Assembly: GCA_020137815.1 (NCBI GenBank)
Contig: CM035351.1
Coordinates: 9,453,969 to 9,517,968, forward strand
Source of the DNA: Hormiphora californensis
Lineage: Eukaryota; Ctenophora; Tentaculata; Cydippida; Pleurobrachiidae
Length of the DNA: 64,000 bases
Direction of reading: 5' to 3'
Made by a program: the position numbers and the translations under genes. This document shows, one piece after another, positions 34,037-58,554 of this stretch. How positions within the stretch are numbered: position 1 is the first letter of the stretch; every line of letters starts with the position of its first letter. The notes beneath the pieces were generated by a model. It made no database searches. It was given only the letters and a program-made list of their open reading frames with translations, and had not been told where the DNA came from.

Positions 34037-35302
34037 ATGAACAACATTTGGCAGCGCTTGAGGCTATCCCGACTTTGCCAAAACTGTGTCTGTAAGCCCC
34101 AGCTTTTCAAACGAACATTCGTAGACATTCCTGATCAAAAAGTTGTCAGAGTGGGTATTTTTGGAAGCCCAAACTGTGGCAAATCAACCCTTCTAAATTC
34201 ACTGATGCAACAGTACATTTCGCCGATAAGTCAGTACAGGCAAACCACGGTTGAAAATGTCCGAGGAGTCATAACTGAGGATAACATTCAGATGATCCTG
34301 ATCGATACTCCTGGGATGATGCCATGCACAGTTTCAACACAAAACCGACAGTAGAAGTGAACAGAGAGAAATGTACCTGGGGATACTTGAGAATCTCTCG
34401 TCAACTTCCCTGGAAATTGACTGTGCAGTATTCATGTTTGATCTGTCTCTCGCAGCGGATAGACTTCACATTACTAGAGATGCTGAAGCGCTGATAGAAA
34501 GTATGAGAGACATCCCTAAATATCTTGTTCTCAATAAAATTGATAAAAAGAAATCCCGGGGGTCTGCGAAGCTGGAGTTTGTCCTGGATCAACTGACTGG
34601 AAAGCGACCGGATATAGGAGTTCCCTCAATGCCCTGTCGGACTGATATCACAGATCCCCCACCTGTCCTGTACAGTGAGGATGCATGTGACGGTGCTGTA
34701 TTTGATGATGTTTTCAAGATCAGTGCCATACAGGGTGTCAATATTAACCTGGTCTGGGCGGCTGTGAGACAGTGTGCGGTAACCCGGCCCTGGATCTACC
34801 CTCCCGATACAGTATCTCCTGATGATGTAGAGAGTGTGGTAACTGCGCTGGTGAGGGCTGAAGTAATGACAAAACAGGGCCATATGGTCAACACCCAGAA
34901 ACAGGGGTTTTTCGGGGCAGTCATGGATGGTGGGGTGCTTGTCATTGATCACATCCTGTACCAGGATCGGAATGTCTTCACAAGTGTAGCAGATAGAGAG
35001 GACTCTATAAAGAGAATGGAGATGGTCCTTAGCTCCAGGTAATACATATATGTCAAAAGTCAAAATATTAGTTGAAATTAAAATATATTATATGGGCAGC
35101 TTTTGTCCCTACCTTACTCCTGAAGTCTGAACGCAGCACAAACAAACCTGGAAGCAACTCTTGAATATTGATTATTGTGTTTTTCAGGTATGGTGTTCCC
35201 GTCAGGCTGAATTTGAAGGTTCGAGGGAAATCAAAGGAAGATAAAAAGGGATTCGACAGATTGAAAGATGAAACCCCACCCGAAATTCATATCGAGCATT
35301 AG
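34037..35302 (+). CDS. ERAL1: Era-like mitochondrial GTPase (ERAL1) with internal one-base frame break
   Basis: Two exons: 34037-35038 and 35188-35302. GTPase motifs: G1 GSPNCGKSTL, G2 region QTTVENVRG, G3 DTPGM, G4 NKID. The C-terminal part has the Era KH-like pattern (GFFGAVMDGGVLVIDHILY, DREDSIKRMEMVL, YGVPVRLNLKVRGK). Mitochondrial Era binds 12S rRNA and aids small-subunit assembly; the Arg/Cys-rich, acid-poor N-terminus (MNNIWQRLRLSRLCQ) fits a targeting sequence. Between about 34325 and 34350 the reading frame jumps by one base: the first frame stops at 34352-34354, while the next continues through FQHKTDSRSEQREMYLG. Either a consensus indel or a genuine inactivating change; flanking sequence is otherwise well conserved, favouring the former. 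The intron at 35039-35187 has canonical borders. Confidence 0.85.
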
Positions 35303-35469
35303 AACTCTAAATTATTAACTTTTTACTGATTTTTATAGTTTTTTAATTGTCTGTTTGAACAATGAACGTATTTATTTTATCACCATACTCCACTAAATTC
35401 TAATATCTCCTCTCTTTGCAATAGAAAATGAGAGGTTTATGCAGATAGCGTCATTTATACCACTGCACC

Positions 35470-47659
<12,190 letters not shown>

Positions 47660-47889
47660 CGGATATAATTATATCATTATTAATCTGGTGAGACACCCCC
47701 TCTCTCATTATGTGCATGTGTTGCCAAGCTGATATGCCACCCCCTCACTCCGTGTGTGCGTGTATATCTGTGCGTGTATATATCTGTGTAAACTCATTTA
47801 GCATACCCTCATATATTTCTGTTGAAGCCCGCATCCATGATAGCAATTATCCTGACTGATCCCTCCTGACACTGGGACATTTGGACACC

Positions 47890-48760
47890 TTGGACAACAC
47901 CGCTAGACAGACTGGACAACACCGCTAGACAGACTGAGCAACACCGCTAGACAGACTGAACAACACCGCTAGACAGACTGAACAACACCGCTAGACAGAC
48001 TGAACAACACCGCTAGACAGACTGAACAACACCGCTAGACAGACTGAACAACACCGCTAGACAGACTGATCAACACCGCTAGACAGACTGATCAACACCG
48101 CTAGACAGACTGAACAACACCGCTAGACAGACTGAACAACACCGCTAGACAGACTGAACAACACCTCCGCTAGACAGACTGATTAACACCGCTAGACAGA
48201 CTGATCAACACCGCTAGACAGACTGAACAACACCGCTAGACACTAGACAGACTGAACAACACCGCTAGACAGACTGAACAACACCGCTAGACAGACTGAA
48301 CAACACCGCTAGACAGACTGAACAACACCTCCGCTAGACAGACTGATTAACACCGCTAGACAGACTGATCAACACCGCTAGACAGACTGAACAACACTGC
48401 TAGACAGACTGAACAACACTGCTAGACAGACTGAACAACACCGCTAGACAGACTGAACAACACCGCTAGACAGACTGAACAACACCTCCGCTAGACAGAC
48501 TGATTAACACCGCTAGACAGACTGAACAACACCGCTAGACAGACTGAACAACACCTCTAGACAGACTGAACAACACCGCTAGACAGACTGAACAACACCG
48601 CTAGACAGACTGAACAACACCGCTAGACAGACTGAACAACACCGCTAGACAGACTGGACAACACCGCTAGACAGACTGAACAACACCGCTAGACAGACTG
48701 AACAACACCGCTAGACAGACTGAACAACACCGCTAGACAGACTGAACAACACCTCTTTAA
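47890..48760. repeat. 22-bp minisatellite, ~38 copies, in the putative 3' UTR
   Basis: Unit CGCTAGACAGACTGAACAACAC. Variants with GATCAAC, GATTAAC and CTCCGCTAG recur in ordered groups, indicating higher-order duplication. It lies between the SDN stop at 47659 and the poly(A) signal at 48864. Confidence 0.95.
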
Positions 48761-48863
48761 GAATGACTGAACAACTGACAACTCTCTCTCCTGTAAAGCA
48801 TTATAGCTCTCCCACTGCAGTGCAGCAGCAGTAGCAGCAATCCCCTCTTCCTGTTTCAGGGTC

Positions 48864-48869
48864 AATAAA
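48864..48869 (+). promoter_or_regulatory. Poly(A) signal AATAAA for the short SLMAP-like form
   Basis: AATAAA about 1.2 kb after the stop of the exon at 47439-47659; the only good signal in this spacer. Confidence 0.5.
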
Positions 48870-49428
48870 GTCACGATTTAGGGGCTTAACAACCTATGTA
48901 TCATCATTCTGGCCAGCGAGGGGATGATGATCATCTCCACTTTGTGTGAAACACCCCCCGGGATTGAAATACATGTGTACCACGTGTGCGAGCCTCAACT
49001 ACCAGAAACACTCTATTAGTAGTCACACATGTGTTAGACATATGTGTTAGAAATGTGTTAGACATGTGTTAGACCTGTGTTAGACATGGGAGTCGGGTAC
49101 TCTGAATTGTTATAGAGTGTGTCAGCGTGTGTGTGTTGAGTGTGTAGCACAAAACAATAACGATGAAATATGTGATCCTATCCCTGATTTTTGAGCAGCT
49201 CTTTCTGTGTTAGAGATTCCAGTAATCCAAGATGTACAATGAGTACACTGAGTACACAGTGTGTACATGTACACAGTGTATACATGTACAATGTTAACAC
49301 AGTGTACACTAGTACAATACTCGATTTGTGTATAGTAGTAGTAGCATTAGAGTGGTGCAGGGTTTAAAGTAGATGGTGCGTAGAGTGAGTTTAGCTGACA
49401 ATTGAAAGAGAGATTTGAGTGAGAGAGA

Positions 49429-49429
<1 letters not shown>

Positions 49430-49486
<57 letters not shown>

Positions 49487-49500
49487 AGAAGGAGCGAATG
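49430..49500. repeat. (GA)n microsatellite
   Basis: About 28 GA units with AAGAGA breaks in the SLMAP-like intron or downstream spacer. Confidence 0.9.
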
Positions 49501-50210
49501 AAAATAGACGAGCAGATAAGAGCGAGCATATCGCTCTCATCTAGCTATCCTCTGTCTCCTATTGATCTCTGCAGACATCTCTCTCTAGTCTGCGTTCTCG
49601 CTCTATCAGCTATAATGCTGAATTACATGCGTTTGTGTTAATTAGCGCCCTATTAATCTCGAGATTTCTATTGATTACTTTTGATTAATTTCCCTCTTGT
49701 TATACGATTGTTTACTTTTTACTCGCCCCGTGAGACATGCTAGGGGTTTAACACTAAGAACTGTTCAAAACTCGACAAATCATGAAAATTTTCAGTATCT
49801 TAACGATCCTAATAATTGTGAAAGTTTAGACGCTGCGCAAGTTAACTAATTAGTAGAATCTTGTTTTGTTCTACCCCTGCGCGAAAGTCAGTTTAGCTTG
49901 GCAAGTAGAATCAACATTGCTCCTTTATCAGTTTTTGAACAGTTTGCACAGTGTAAAACCCCTCGATTTGGTGCCCGACATTAGTGAGTTGCTTTACAAG
50001 TGTGTGGCTGTGAGATCTGTCTGTGTGTGTGTGAATTTTACCAACAGCAAGAGTGAAGCCGGGTGTGATTCAACAGTGTGTGATTGTGAGTGAATAACAG
50101 GTGTGGGTGTGTGTGATCAGCTTGGCAACACATATAATGGACAGGGAGAGAACTGGAAGGGGACTATCATGAAGTTATTACCCATATAACCCACATTCTC
50201 CCCCTTTTAG

Positions 50211-51768
50211 GACTACCTACACCGCCGAAGAGAAGTCCCAAGGCCAAGAACCGTGGAGTTGTCCCCCATGATAAACGTATCGAGGAGATACAGGTCGGTA
50301 CACGTCCCCCCCCCCCCACCTTTTTGTCCCTGTTACTCACTTCAATAGACAAACTGGAACATCTATAAGTTATAGATATTCCAGTTTGTCTATTGATTCC
50401 TTGAATATCTGTTTGTTGTCATGTTCTCCATGATTGTAAGCACTATATATGATTCAGCTACCTCTCTCCCTTTGTGTTACCCTCCGTTATCACCGCCTTG
50501 CCCTCTACCTCCCCCTCTTATCCCCGCCCTCTCAGTTGCAAGTGGACATAGTGCGAGTTCTACGATTCATCATTCCGGTTATAGTTGTTAGGAAATAGAG
50601 GGAGAGAGAAAAACAGAGGGAGAGAACGATGATTCAAACTTTAATAGAGATTTAGCATAGAACATCAATAATTGTGAACGATGCGTACTGGTAAAGCAAC
50701 GCTAGAAAGATAGATTGCAAGATAAACCCATTAAAGACAATGGGTTTCTAGTTTGAACAATGTCATCGTGAAGTGAGATACAAAACAATAAATAGAGATT
50801 GGAGAGGAAGCCTGGACAACTATAAAACCTGACAGGCATGTGTGTGTCTAGAGACTCTTGACTCCTTGATCGCTAGAGTATAGTTAATGGTACTGTTTCC
50901 TGGCCACAATATCAAGACATATGATGTGCGTGAATGTGTCTGTGTGAGTGTGAGTGAGTGAGTGAAATTAAAAACATAATGTTAAGATAATAAAGTGTGT
51001 GCAGTGTGATATTTACATTATTTAATTTGGAAAAAGGAAAAAAAAGAAAAAGCAAGAATTTTAGGCGCGCGAAAGAGAGGGAAAAAAAAAATACCTGGAT
51101 GAGAGCAATTGAGGTGGTGGGACCCCACGTGGGTACAAAGCCCATACATTCCCTCGTTTCTTTACAAATTGTCCACTTGGCCCAACTTGCCTCGCTACCT
51201 CGGGCCCATGGCGGAATTACCCTGCACTTGTGCAAATTGGTGATCTTCCTTTTCTGCTGCGAACTGGGTTAGGGTGGAAAAAAGGTGGAGTGGTGAGGGG
51301 GTTAGTTGAGTTAGCGGTGTATGGGGGGGTTGAATAATGGAAAAGTGAGAAGTTAATGACAAATAAATCCACGAGCATAAATTTTAGGGGGTGACTGTAG
51401 ATTTTTTTTTTTGAGCAAAAAAAATCCTATGTTTTTTGGTTGGAAAAAGTTTTATGTAGCTCTAACCCAAATAATTTTTTAAAATAAATAATTTTTTGAT
51501 AGGAAATTTGGGGTTTTCGGGCCTAAAAATTTTATCACCCTTTTTCCCCTTTTTTTTTGGGGGGGGGTTTTTTGGGGGGGTTTTTTTTTTTCTTTTTTTC
51601 CCCCTATTCTTTTTCTCTCCCTTTTCGCCCTTTTTTATATTTTTTTCCCGGGTTTTCTATCATTTAAAAGCCTATTAAGATTTTTCTTTTTATTCTATCT
51701 TACATGTTCTCTTTTTATTCCCTTCTTTTAACTACTCTCTTTCCTCTTTTTTTTTTTTTTTTTCTCTT

Positions 51769-51799
<31 letters not shown>

Positions 51800-54138
51800 C
51801 TCTCCTCTTTCCCCTGAATAGTGAATATGTGAGGGTTTGCTCGTCTGACAAGGGGGTTTGGGTTGACAAAATTTCACCATTGTGTTTGTGTGTGAAGTTC
51901 GTACATTTGGTTTCTGGGGTGTAGATCTGTTTTTGGATCGTGTATAGAGTTTGTTTGTTATGATTGCTGTGTATTCAAAATAGGTGTGCAAGTGTCAATT
52001 ACATAGCGCCTGAGGTTTTTGTGTGACAACTATTCTGGTGCACAATATATCTCCAGTTGAAGTGCTAACCGTTTTTATGTTATTGGCCTAATAGTGTAAA
52101 CTAGGGCATTCTAGCTAAGGGGGGGAATTAAAACAAGGCCTAACACTGCAATCTTAAATTGTTGTGAGCCGACCCCATTTTTTTTCCCCCTTTTTTTCCT
52201 TTTTTTTCCCCCCCTCTTTCTCGCTCTCCTCTTCCCTCTTTTTCCCCTTCTCTCTCTCCTTTCTTCTCCCCTCCTTCTTCTCTCTTTTCCCCCTTCTCCC
52301 TTTTTCTTCTCTCTGTTTCACCGCGCCCTTTTCTCTCTTTTTGAACATCTCGAATTGTTGTACACTCTCTGACCGTATGTACTGTGTGAGTTGAAATAGC
52401 TGTGCGGAAGAGAGGAGAGAGTGAAGGAAGAGTAGTGAGTTAGAAAATGAAAAATAGAGAAAGAGATCGCCTGTCGTACTAAATTCAGCTCAATTTTGTT
52501 TTGGCAAATCTCCCCGAACACTCCTCCGCAGCATGTATTGTTTCTGAATGTTATTTGTTATCCATTCCTTCCAATTTTATAACTCTAACCGACCCTTCTC
52601 CCCCTGTTTAGGAAAGGTTATCGGGTAGCCCTGCCTTGGTTGGGTATCTGCTGGAGTTTGCTGCAGTCCACTGGCCCACCCTAACCCTGTGTTACCACCT
52701 CTCTACCACCTACCACCACGAACACCTGAGGGCATGTGACCTCCGTGTCACCCAGATCACCAGACAACCAGGTATTAATATAATAGTTCCTCCTCCTTCT
52801 CCCCCTTCTCTCACCACATCACCATGCCGCTTCAAGAGGCCACTACGGTCCCATCTACCACGGTCCGCATCTCCGGGTCTAGGGGTAGCTCCACCACGTC
52901 TGGGCCGCCGGGGGAGGATCAGACGGAGAGCGTGCTCCGTGCTCAGGTGGAGGAGCTCCGTTACAGGCTCGTGAGATCAGATCGGGACAGGAAGGAACTC
53001 TCTGATCAGCTCCATATCTTACTGTCCCGAAACGATCAACTAACGGACAGGGTCGCACAGTTAGAGGTCGATCTAAGGGATGAACGGGAGGGAATCCTAG
53101 AGAGGGAGAATGTTGTGTCGAGGATATTGGATCAGTGCCAAGGTGCGCCTGATGGCCTCATTGAGCAGCTCATGGAAGAGGTGCGGGATGAGAGGTGTCG
53201 GGTCAGATCACGGTTAGACAGATGTGATGAGGATATCAGAGCCAGGGACAGGCTGATAGATGAGTATGAGAACACTATTGATACCCTCCACGAGCAGTAT
53301 CAGAGCACTGATATCGCGAGTTATGAACTGTCCAGCAAGTGTGGGGATCTAGAGGAGCAGGTTCAGGCGGATGGGCAGATTATAGCTGAGCTACAGACCC
53401 ACATCTCAGAGTTGAAACTCATGGCAGCACGGAGACATGAGTTAGAGGAGTTGTATAATGATCTAGTTGGGAAGTATAGTCATCAGATGAGCGTTAACGA
53501 TGAACTCCAGGACAAGCTAACAGCCACGGAATTTGATCTCTTTGCAACAGTTGAGAAGTTAGATCAGATCACAGAGGATCAGCTGGATCAGGTTGAGAGA
53601 GTGTCTGTAGGGATTGTGACTGATGAGAGGGAGAATGATAATGATGGCAGAGAGAGGAGGTTAGAGATGGAGATTAGAGCATTGAGGGAGAGGTATGACA
53701 ATGCCCAGTATAGAGTATCAGAACTATCAATGGAAAACAGCACTCTGGAGAGGAGAGTTGAGGAGCTAGAGGACCAGACAAGGAGTTACAAACGGGCCCT
53801 GCTCTCTTCAAAAAGGGGCGCCTCAACCCCACCCAGATCGCTCACCTCACCCCGTCCCTCGCCCACCCTTGGCCGGGATATCACCCAGAAATTAGAGGAG
53901 TTCCAGTTGGAAAAACAGCGCAGGGAGGCAGAGTTAGGGGACAAGATTGCCGAGTTAGTCGCCCAGAACTCTGATCTGAGTGATCGTATAGACCGGTACG
54001 AGGAGGAGGTGTTTGAGTTGTCAGAACAAGTTGCACAGTTGGAGACGGAGGATGAGGGTGGGATGGGGATGAGAACCATATCCCGGAGACTCAGTACCTT
54101 CATGGAGAGTACAGCGGCAAACAAGACGCGGATACATG
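50211..54138 (+). CDS. Downstream coiled-coil exons, probable long 3' continuation of the SLMAP-like gene
   Basis: Exons 50211-50293 (LPTPPKRSPKAKNRGVV), 52612-52771 (a hydrophobic segment, LVGYLLEFAAVHWPTLTLCY) and 52837-54138 (434 residues of nearly continuous coiled coil: VEELRYRLVRSDRDRKEL, MEIRALRERYDNAQYRVSEL, and a Ser/Pro linker TPPRSLTSPRPSPTLGR). Splice phases match each other, and the first fits the donor at 47003 exactly as the alternative exon 47439 does, so two 3' forms are likely. No start codon is needed if spliced; alternatively ATG at 52824 could start a separate 458-residue protein. Long coiled coil matches the SLMAP layout, but residue-level similarity to its C-terminal half is not evident. 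After 54138 the donor GTAAGA leads on. Confidence 0.65.
51370..51830. other. T/C-rich homopolymer stretch, low-quality-looking
   Basis: Runs of T, A, G and C, ending in a (CT)n tract at 51765-51800, similar in texture to 42205-43975 but milder. Intronic. Confidence 0.5.
52170..52345. other. T/C-rich low-complexity tract
   Basis: Pyrimidine-only sequence with long T runs, possibly a degraded CT repeat or low-quality consensus, about 270 bases upstream of a coding exon. Confidence 0.5.
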
Positions 54139-54639
54139 GTAAGAGCAACTCCGCTGTTCGTGAGCATGAAGGAAATTGTGAGCATGGTGTGAACGAATGA
54201 TGTGAGCTAGTGTGATGTGTGAGCTAGTGTGTGACTGATTTACCCCCTGATGTCTCATGAAACAATATTTGATCAATTTGAGTTCTCCTGGGGTTGTGTC
54301 ATGGAAACATGTGAAGCAGTGTGTGACAGGATGGTTCCACCAGATTTCAGGATCAGGCAGCCATCTTCTGCTACAAATCAACGGATCATCGCAACAATAT
54401 CTGGAACAGTTGTCAGTTAACAAGACCCTCCATTTCACATTCACCGATAAAATCACAATCTTTTTTCCACTACTTGTGAAGGTTTTGGTTGAGTACAGTC
54501 GGACCCGGAATTAATTCCCGGGGTCCGGTTGTATTGAGAAGCCAGGATGCCAATTTTGAGTGACCGGAAACGGTGTGGGGCATAATACCAACCCAAATTG
54601 TGTCACACGTGTGTTATTTTAGACGCATGGTGCGTGGAA

Positions 54640-55135
54640 GAAGAAGAGAGAGAGAGAGTCAGGGAGATAGTGAGAGATAGTGAGAGAGAGGGATAGTCAT
54701 TTTATGCGGAAGCACCCCACAACAACGCACATGTGTTCCTCTCTTCTGCTAATTTTCCCTCTCCGGTCTCACCTGGTTCTCTCTTTCACTCTCTCTCTGC
54801 TTCTCTCTCTCTCTCTCTCTCTTTCCTCCGCTTCTCTATCTCCCTTCCTCTCTCTCTTCTCCACTCCTTTGCCTTCCCCTTCCCCTTTCTCTCTCTTTCT
54901 CCCCTCACTCACTCACTCACTATGTTCCAAATTACCATATACCGGTACAGTGTGAGCAGTAGGAGAAAGGAACATCATATGTTCCTGCGGTTTATGTGTG
55001 AGACAGAGAGAGAGCGAGAGAGAAAGTGGGAGACAGGGAGAGAGAGAATGACAGAGAGAGAAAGTGAGAGATTGTGTGTACCTATCCGTGCTCATAACCT
55101 AGCTTCCCCAGACCAGATTACTAAGAGTGTTGTGT
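54640..55135. repeat. GA/CT-rich patches
   Basis: Alternating short GA and CT arrays (54640-54690, 54790-54900, 55000-55065). Nothing coding is supported here. Confidence 0.7.
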
Positions 55136-55484
55136 GTGTGGGCGAACATGTGTTATGTGAGACTATAGTGTGACTATTTTCAATCTTCTCCCCAATATAT
55201 TCATTTGTTAATAACTTCGTTATCATGTTGGGTGAGGCCATGACTCTGGTGACAGAGGGGGAGGTATCAAGTGACAGGGGGGCCATGATGGACTGCGTGC
55301 TAGATAACACGCTGCTTTTTTGCTATCTTTTCCTACTCCTTCTCTTTTTTCCTATCATGTCCTCCTCCCCTTATTTGCTATCGGTATTCCTTTAGCTTTC
55401 TCCGTGGAACTTTACTGTGACACTATTTCCCTTTCACCATGAAGCATGCAGTACTGTATGTATATCTGCTGCAGTCTGCTGTGT

Positions 55485-55518
55485 CTCTCTCAGTGTCTCT
55501 CTCTCTCTCTCTCTCTCA

Positions 55519-55576
<58 letters not shown>

Positions 55577-55765
55577 GTCTCTCTTATTCAGCTTCACATT
55601 CCGTTTCGTGTATTATTTGGTTCGGAATTCCTGTGCACTACGTCGTTGCCACGTGGTAGAGAGGCCACCGAGTGTTTCACATTGTGGAGAGAGTACGTGC
55701 AGCGTGTGGGATGGAGGGAGAGAGAGAGAGAGAGTGTGTGTGTGTGTGTGAGAGAACGGGGAGAG
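55485..55765. repeat. (CT)n and GT/GA simple repeats
   Basis: (CT)n at 55485-55575 with interspersed CAGTGTCT, then (GA)n and (GT)n at 55710-55760. Confidence 0.9.
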
Positions 55766-55843
55766 AGACAGTGAACTGGGCATGTGGACAGTGAAAGATT
55801 TTAGAATTGCAGTACATGGAGGTGACAGTTTATTACATTTTAA

Positions 55844-57217
55844 GGGTACGCTAACCAAAAATTTTTTTCGAGTGCAGGGAAATCTCTCACCGTAGGGTTG
55901 TAGGCCATGCCAAGGAGACCTCAAATATGCAATTTGAGCTCTCAAGTCGAATTCATATTTTTGCTACAGCTGCTTGAAAAATGAACTGAAAATAAGTTTT
56001 TGGCATCTTAAAAATACATTTGTAAAGATAGGATCATAAAAATTTGTGGATTTGAAGAGGACAAAGAGGTGAGTAGCCACAAAATTTTTTTTTGAAATCC
56101 GAGGTGATTTCCGGTCCTGAGATGGATTTCTTTTTTTCCACTTTAACGCCCTATTTGGCAAAGTTCCGAAACATGTGAAAGCTGTAAATTGGTGAAAAGT
56201 TGCGTCTAACGATTATCTAAGTGGCCATAAATTTTGGGCGTGTCCTTATTTGAGATAAGCTGTACAGAGTTTTTTTTTGTGAAAGCCGTCATTTCAGAAA
56301 TAAATAAATTCCCTGTATCTCAAAACGACTGATCGTAGAGACCTGAGACTATGCTTAAACGATTCAGAAGGTCCGATTTTGGGGGGGTCTTCTGAGAGAC
56401 ATTTTGCTCCTACTTCAACCGTTTTTGCTGTAATTGCGAAAAACAAATTCTATGAAAAGGGCAAAAGCTAAACTCCAATATCCTGTAATTAGGGAATTTT
56501 AGCTAAGAAAGGACCGAAACTATGGAAAAGTGTGTAACAAGCTAATTCCTTCACTATTTGGTCCATATGGGTCCCTATAATCACCAAAAACAAAATCACA
56601 AAAAATCCACGATGGCGAAGATGGGTTTTTGTTTTTCGCAATTACAGCAAAAACGGTTGAAGTAGGAGCAAAATGTCTCTCAGAAGACCCCCCAAATCGG
56701 ACCTTCTGAATCGTTTAAGCATAGTCTCAGGTCTCTCTACGATCAGTCGTTTTTGAGATACAGGGAATTTATTTATTTCTGAAATGACGGCTTTCACAAA
56801 AAAACTCTGTACAGCTTATCTCAAATAAGGACACGCCCAAAATTTATGGCCACTTAGATAATCGTTAGACGCAACTTTTCACCAATTTACAGCTTTCACA
56901 TGTTTTCGGAACTTTGCCAAATAGGGCGTTAAAGTGGAAAAAAAGAAATCCATCTCAGGACCGGAAATCAGCTCGGATTGCGAAAAAATTTTTTTGGTTT
57001 TCCTTTGTCCTCTTTTAAATCCCCAAATTTTTGCTCCTATTTTGAAAAAAATTTTTTGAGAGCCCAAAAAAATATTTAAGAATTTTTTAAAGCGTAGCAA
57101 AATTGAATTCGACTTAAGGGTAAAAATTTCATATTTGAGGTTCCTTGGTATGGCCTCCAAAACCCCACGGTGAGAGATTTCCCTGCACTCGAAAAAAAAA
57201 TTTTGGTTAGCGTACCC
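55844..57217. mobile_element. 1.37-kb palindromic foldback/MITE with TTAA target duplication
   Basis: Ends GGGTACGCTAACC and its complement, flanked by TTAA at 55840-55843 and 57218-57221. The arms pair through almost the whole length; matching blocks include GATTCAGAAGGTCCGA near 56361 and its complement near 56695. The centre near 56520-56620 is the only unpaired part. No transposase. TTAA flanks are typical of piggyBac and Kolobok types. Confidence 0.85.
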
Positions 57218-57677
57218 TTAAAAGATGTCATTCCAACAATCATATGGCAAGGCTACTACCCATTTACAATATCTATTCGCTGACTCCTTTTATTCGAATT
57301 GCTTATCACCGTCCGCGTCCACTTCCTTTTACATTACGACCTGCTTGAATAATCAATTAACATCAGCTCTGCATAGTAATCATTTCTTGATTATGGGACT
57401 GTTCTGTGGCTTTTATTTTATTGACTTAGCTAGAGAGTTTTTCCGAGCAAACAAGACCGCATATTAAATTACTGTGCCTGCATATATTTAAAGTTTTAAA
57501 CACCAGTACGTTAAAGCTGCTGCTATAATAGTCTATAATACAATGTAATATGTAATAGTTGTCAGTTTACCTGCGTTACTCTCATATCCGTTAGAGAGTG
57601 GGCTGGAGGACGTACTTGTTGTAGTAAGCGCATTACGTGAACACTTACTTATAATACGGAATTTTACTCACTATATC

Positions 57678-57769
<92 letters not shown>

Positions 57770-57785
57770 TCACTCTCTCTCCCTC
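57678..57785. repeat. (CT)n microsatellite
   Basis: About 45 CT units followed by CACACACTCACTCTCT. Confidence 0.95.
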
Positions 57786-58540
57786 ACTTGAGTACTAAAC
57801 TAGGTATGTTTTAATACATCAGTCTACATGGATCTAATCTGAGATTCAAAAAAGACTCATATCACAGATCTCTACACACTTCGATCATTAACTTGATTTT
57901 GTCATTAACAGATCGATTCTATATGATTCACTATTTTTGTAACGTGGCTACAAAACATAATATATGCTAGAATATTTTATGCAACATATTACCTTTTCAT
58001 CTTGCGTAGAAGAAAAATAATCTTGCTCTCAGGAAAAGATCTGAATTTCTTGCAGATTTCCAATTTTGGTAATGCAGTTGAACGCAAATATATCGGGCTG
58101 AAAAGTTTCCCACCATCAGAAAGATCTGGAGCTAATCTTCGCATCATTTCTTTCTCTGCAGTGTGGACTGCGAGACATAGATCAGTGTTGAACCATCCAA
58201 TACATGTGCTGTATTCAGGGTAGCATGTTACTGGGATGTAGCTTGTGTGTGCAGGTGTAACTTGGTGATTTTAGTCTCAAGATTCAAATCTGTACACTTG
58301 TAATAGACCCCCCTGCTCTGTTATAACCCTGGTTACACCCACACACCAGGAAGCGCTCTACTAGGAATATCACCTTGTGTTGGCTTTCGGTAGATTTCAT
58401 ATTTTGTCTTGATTTCGAAATCGTTTAATAGATTTTATGTGTTAGCTATAAGGTGCCGAATGACCTTTTATTGCTTAATTACTTTTATATTAAATCCAAG
58501 TTCCTCGCTTACTATTCTTCTATTTTATTCTGCGATTTTA
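57786..58540. other. AT-rich non-coding sequence, nothing recognised
   Basis: No exon with convincing borders, RNA gene or repeat family is visible. Probably intron or intergenic. Confidence 0.4.
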
Positions 58541-58554
58541 AATAATTTCCAGTT

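Noticed and set aside
52824-54200. An independent intronless gene starting at ATG 52824
   Set aside because: Kept as a possibility only: an acceptor (TTCAAG) at 52836 and exact phase match with 52612-52771 make an internal exon more likely.
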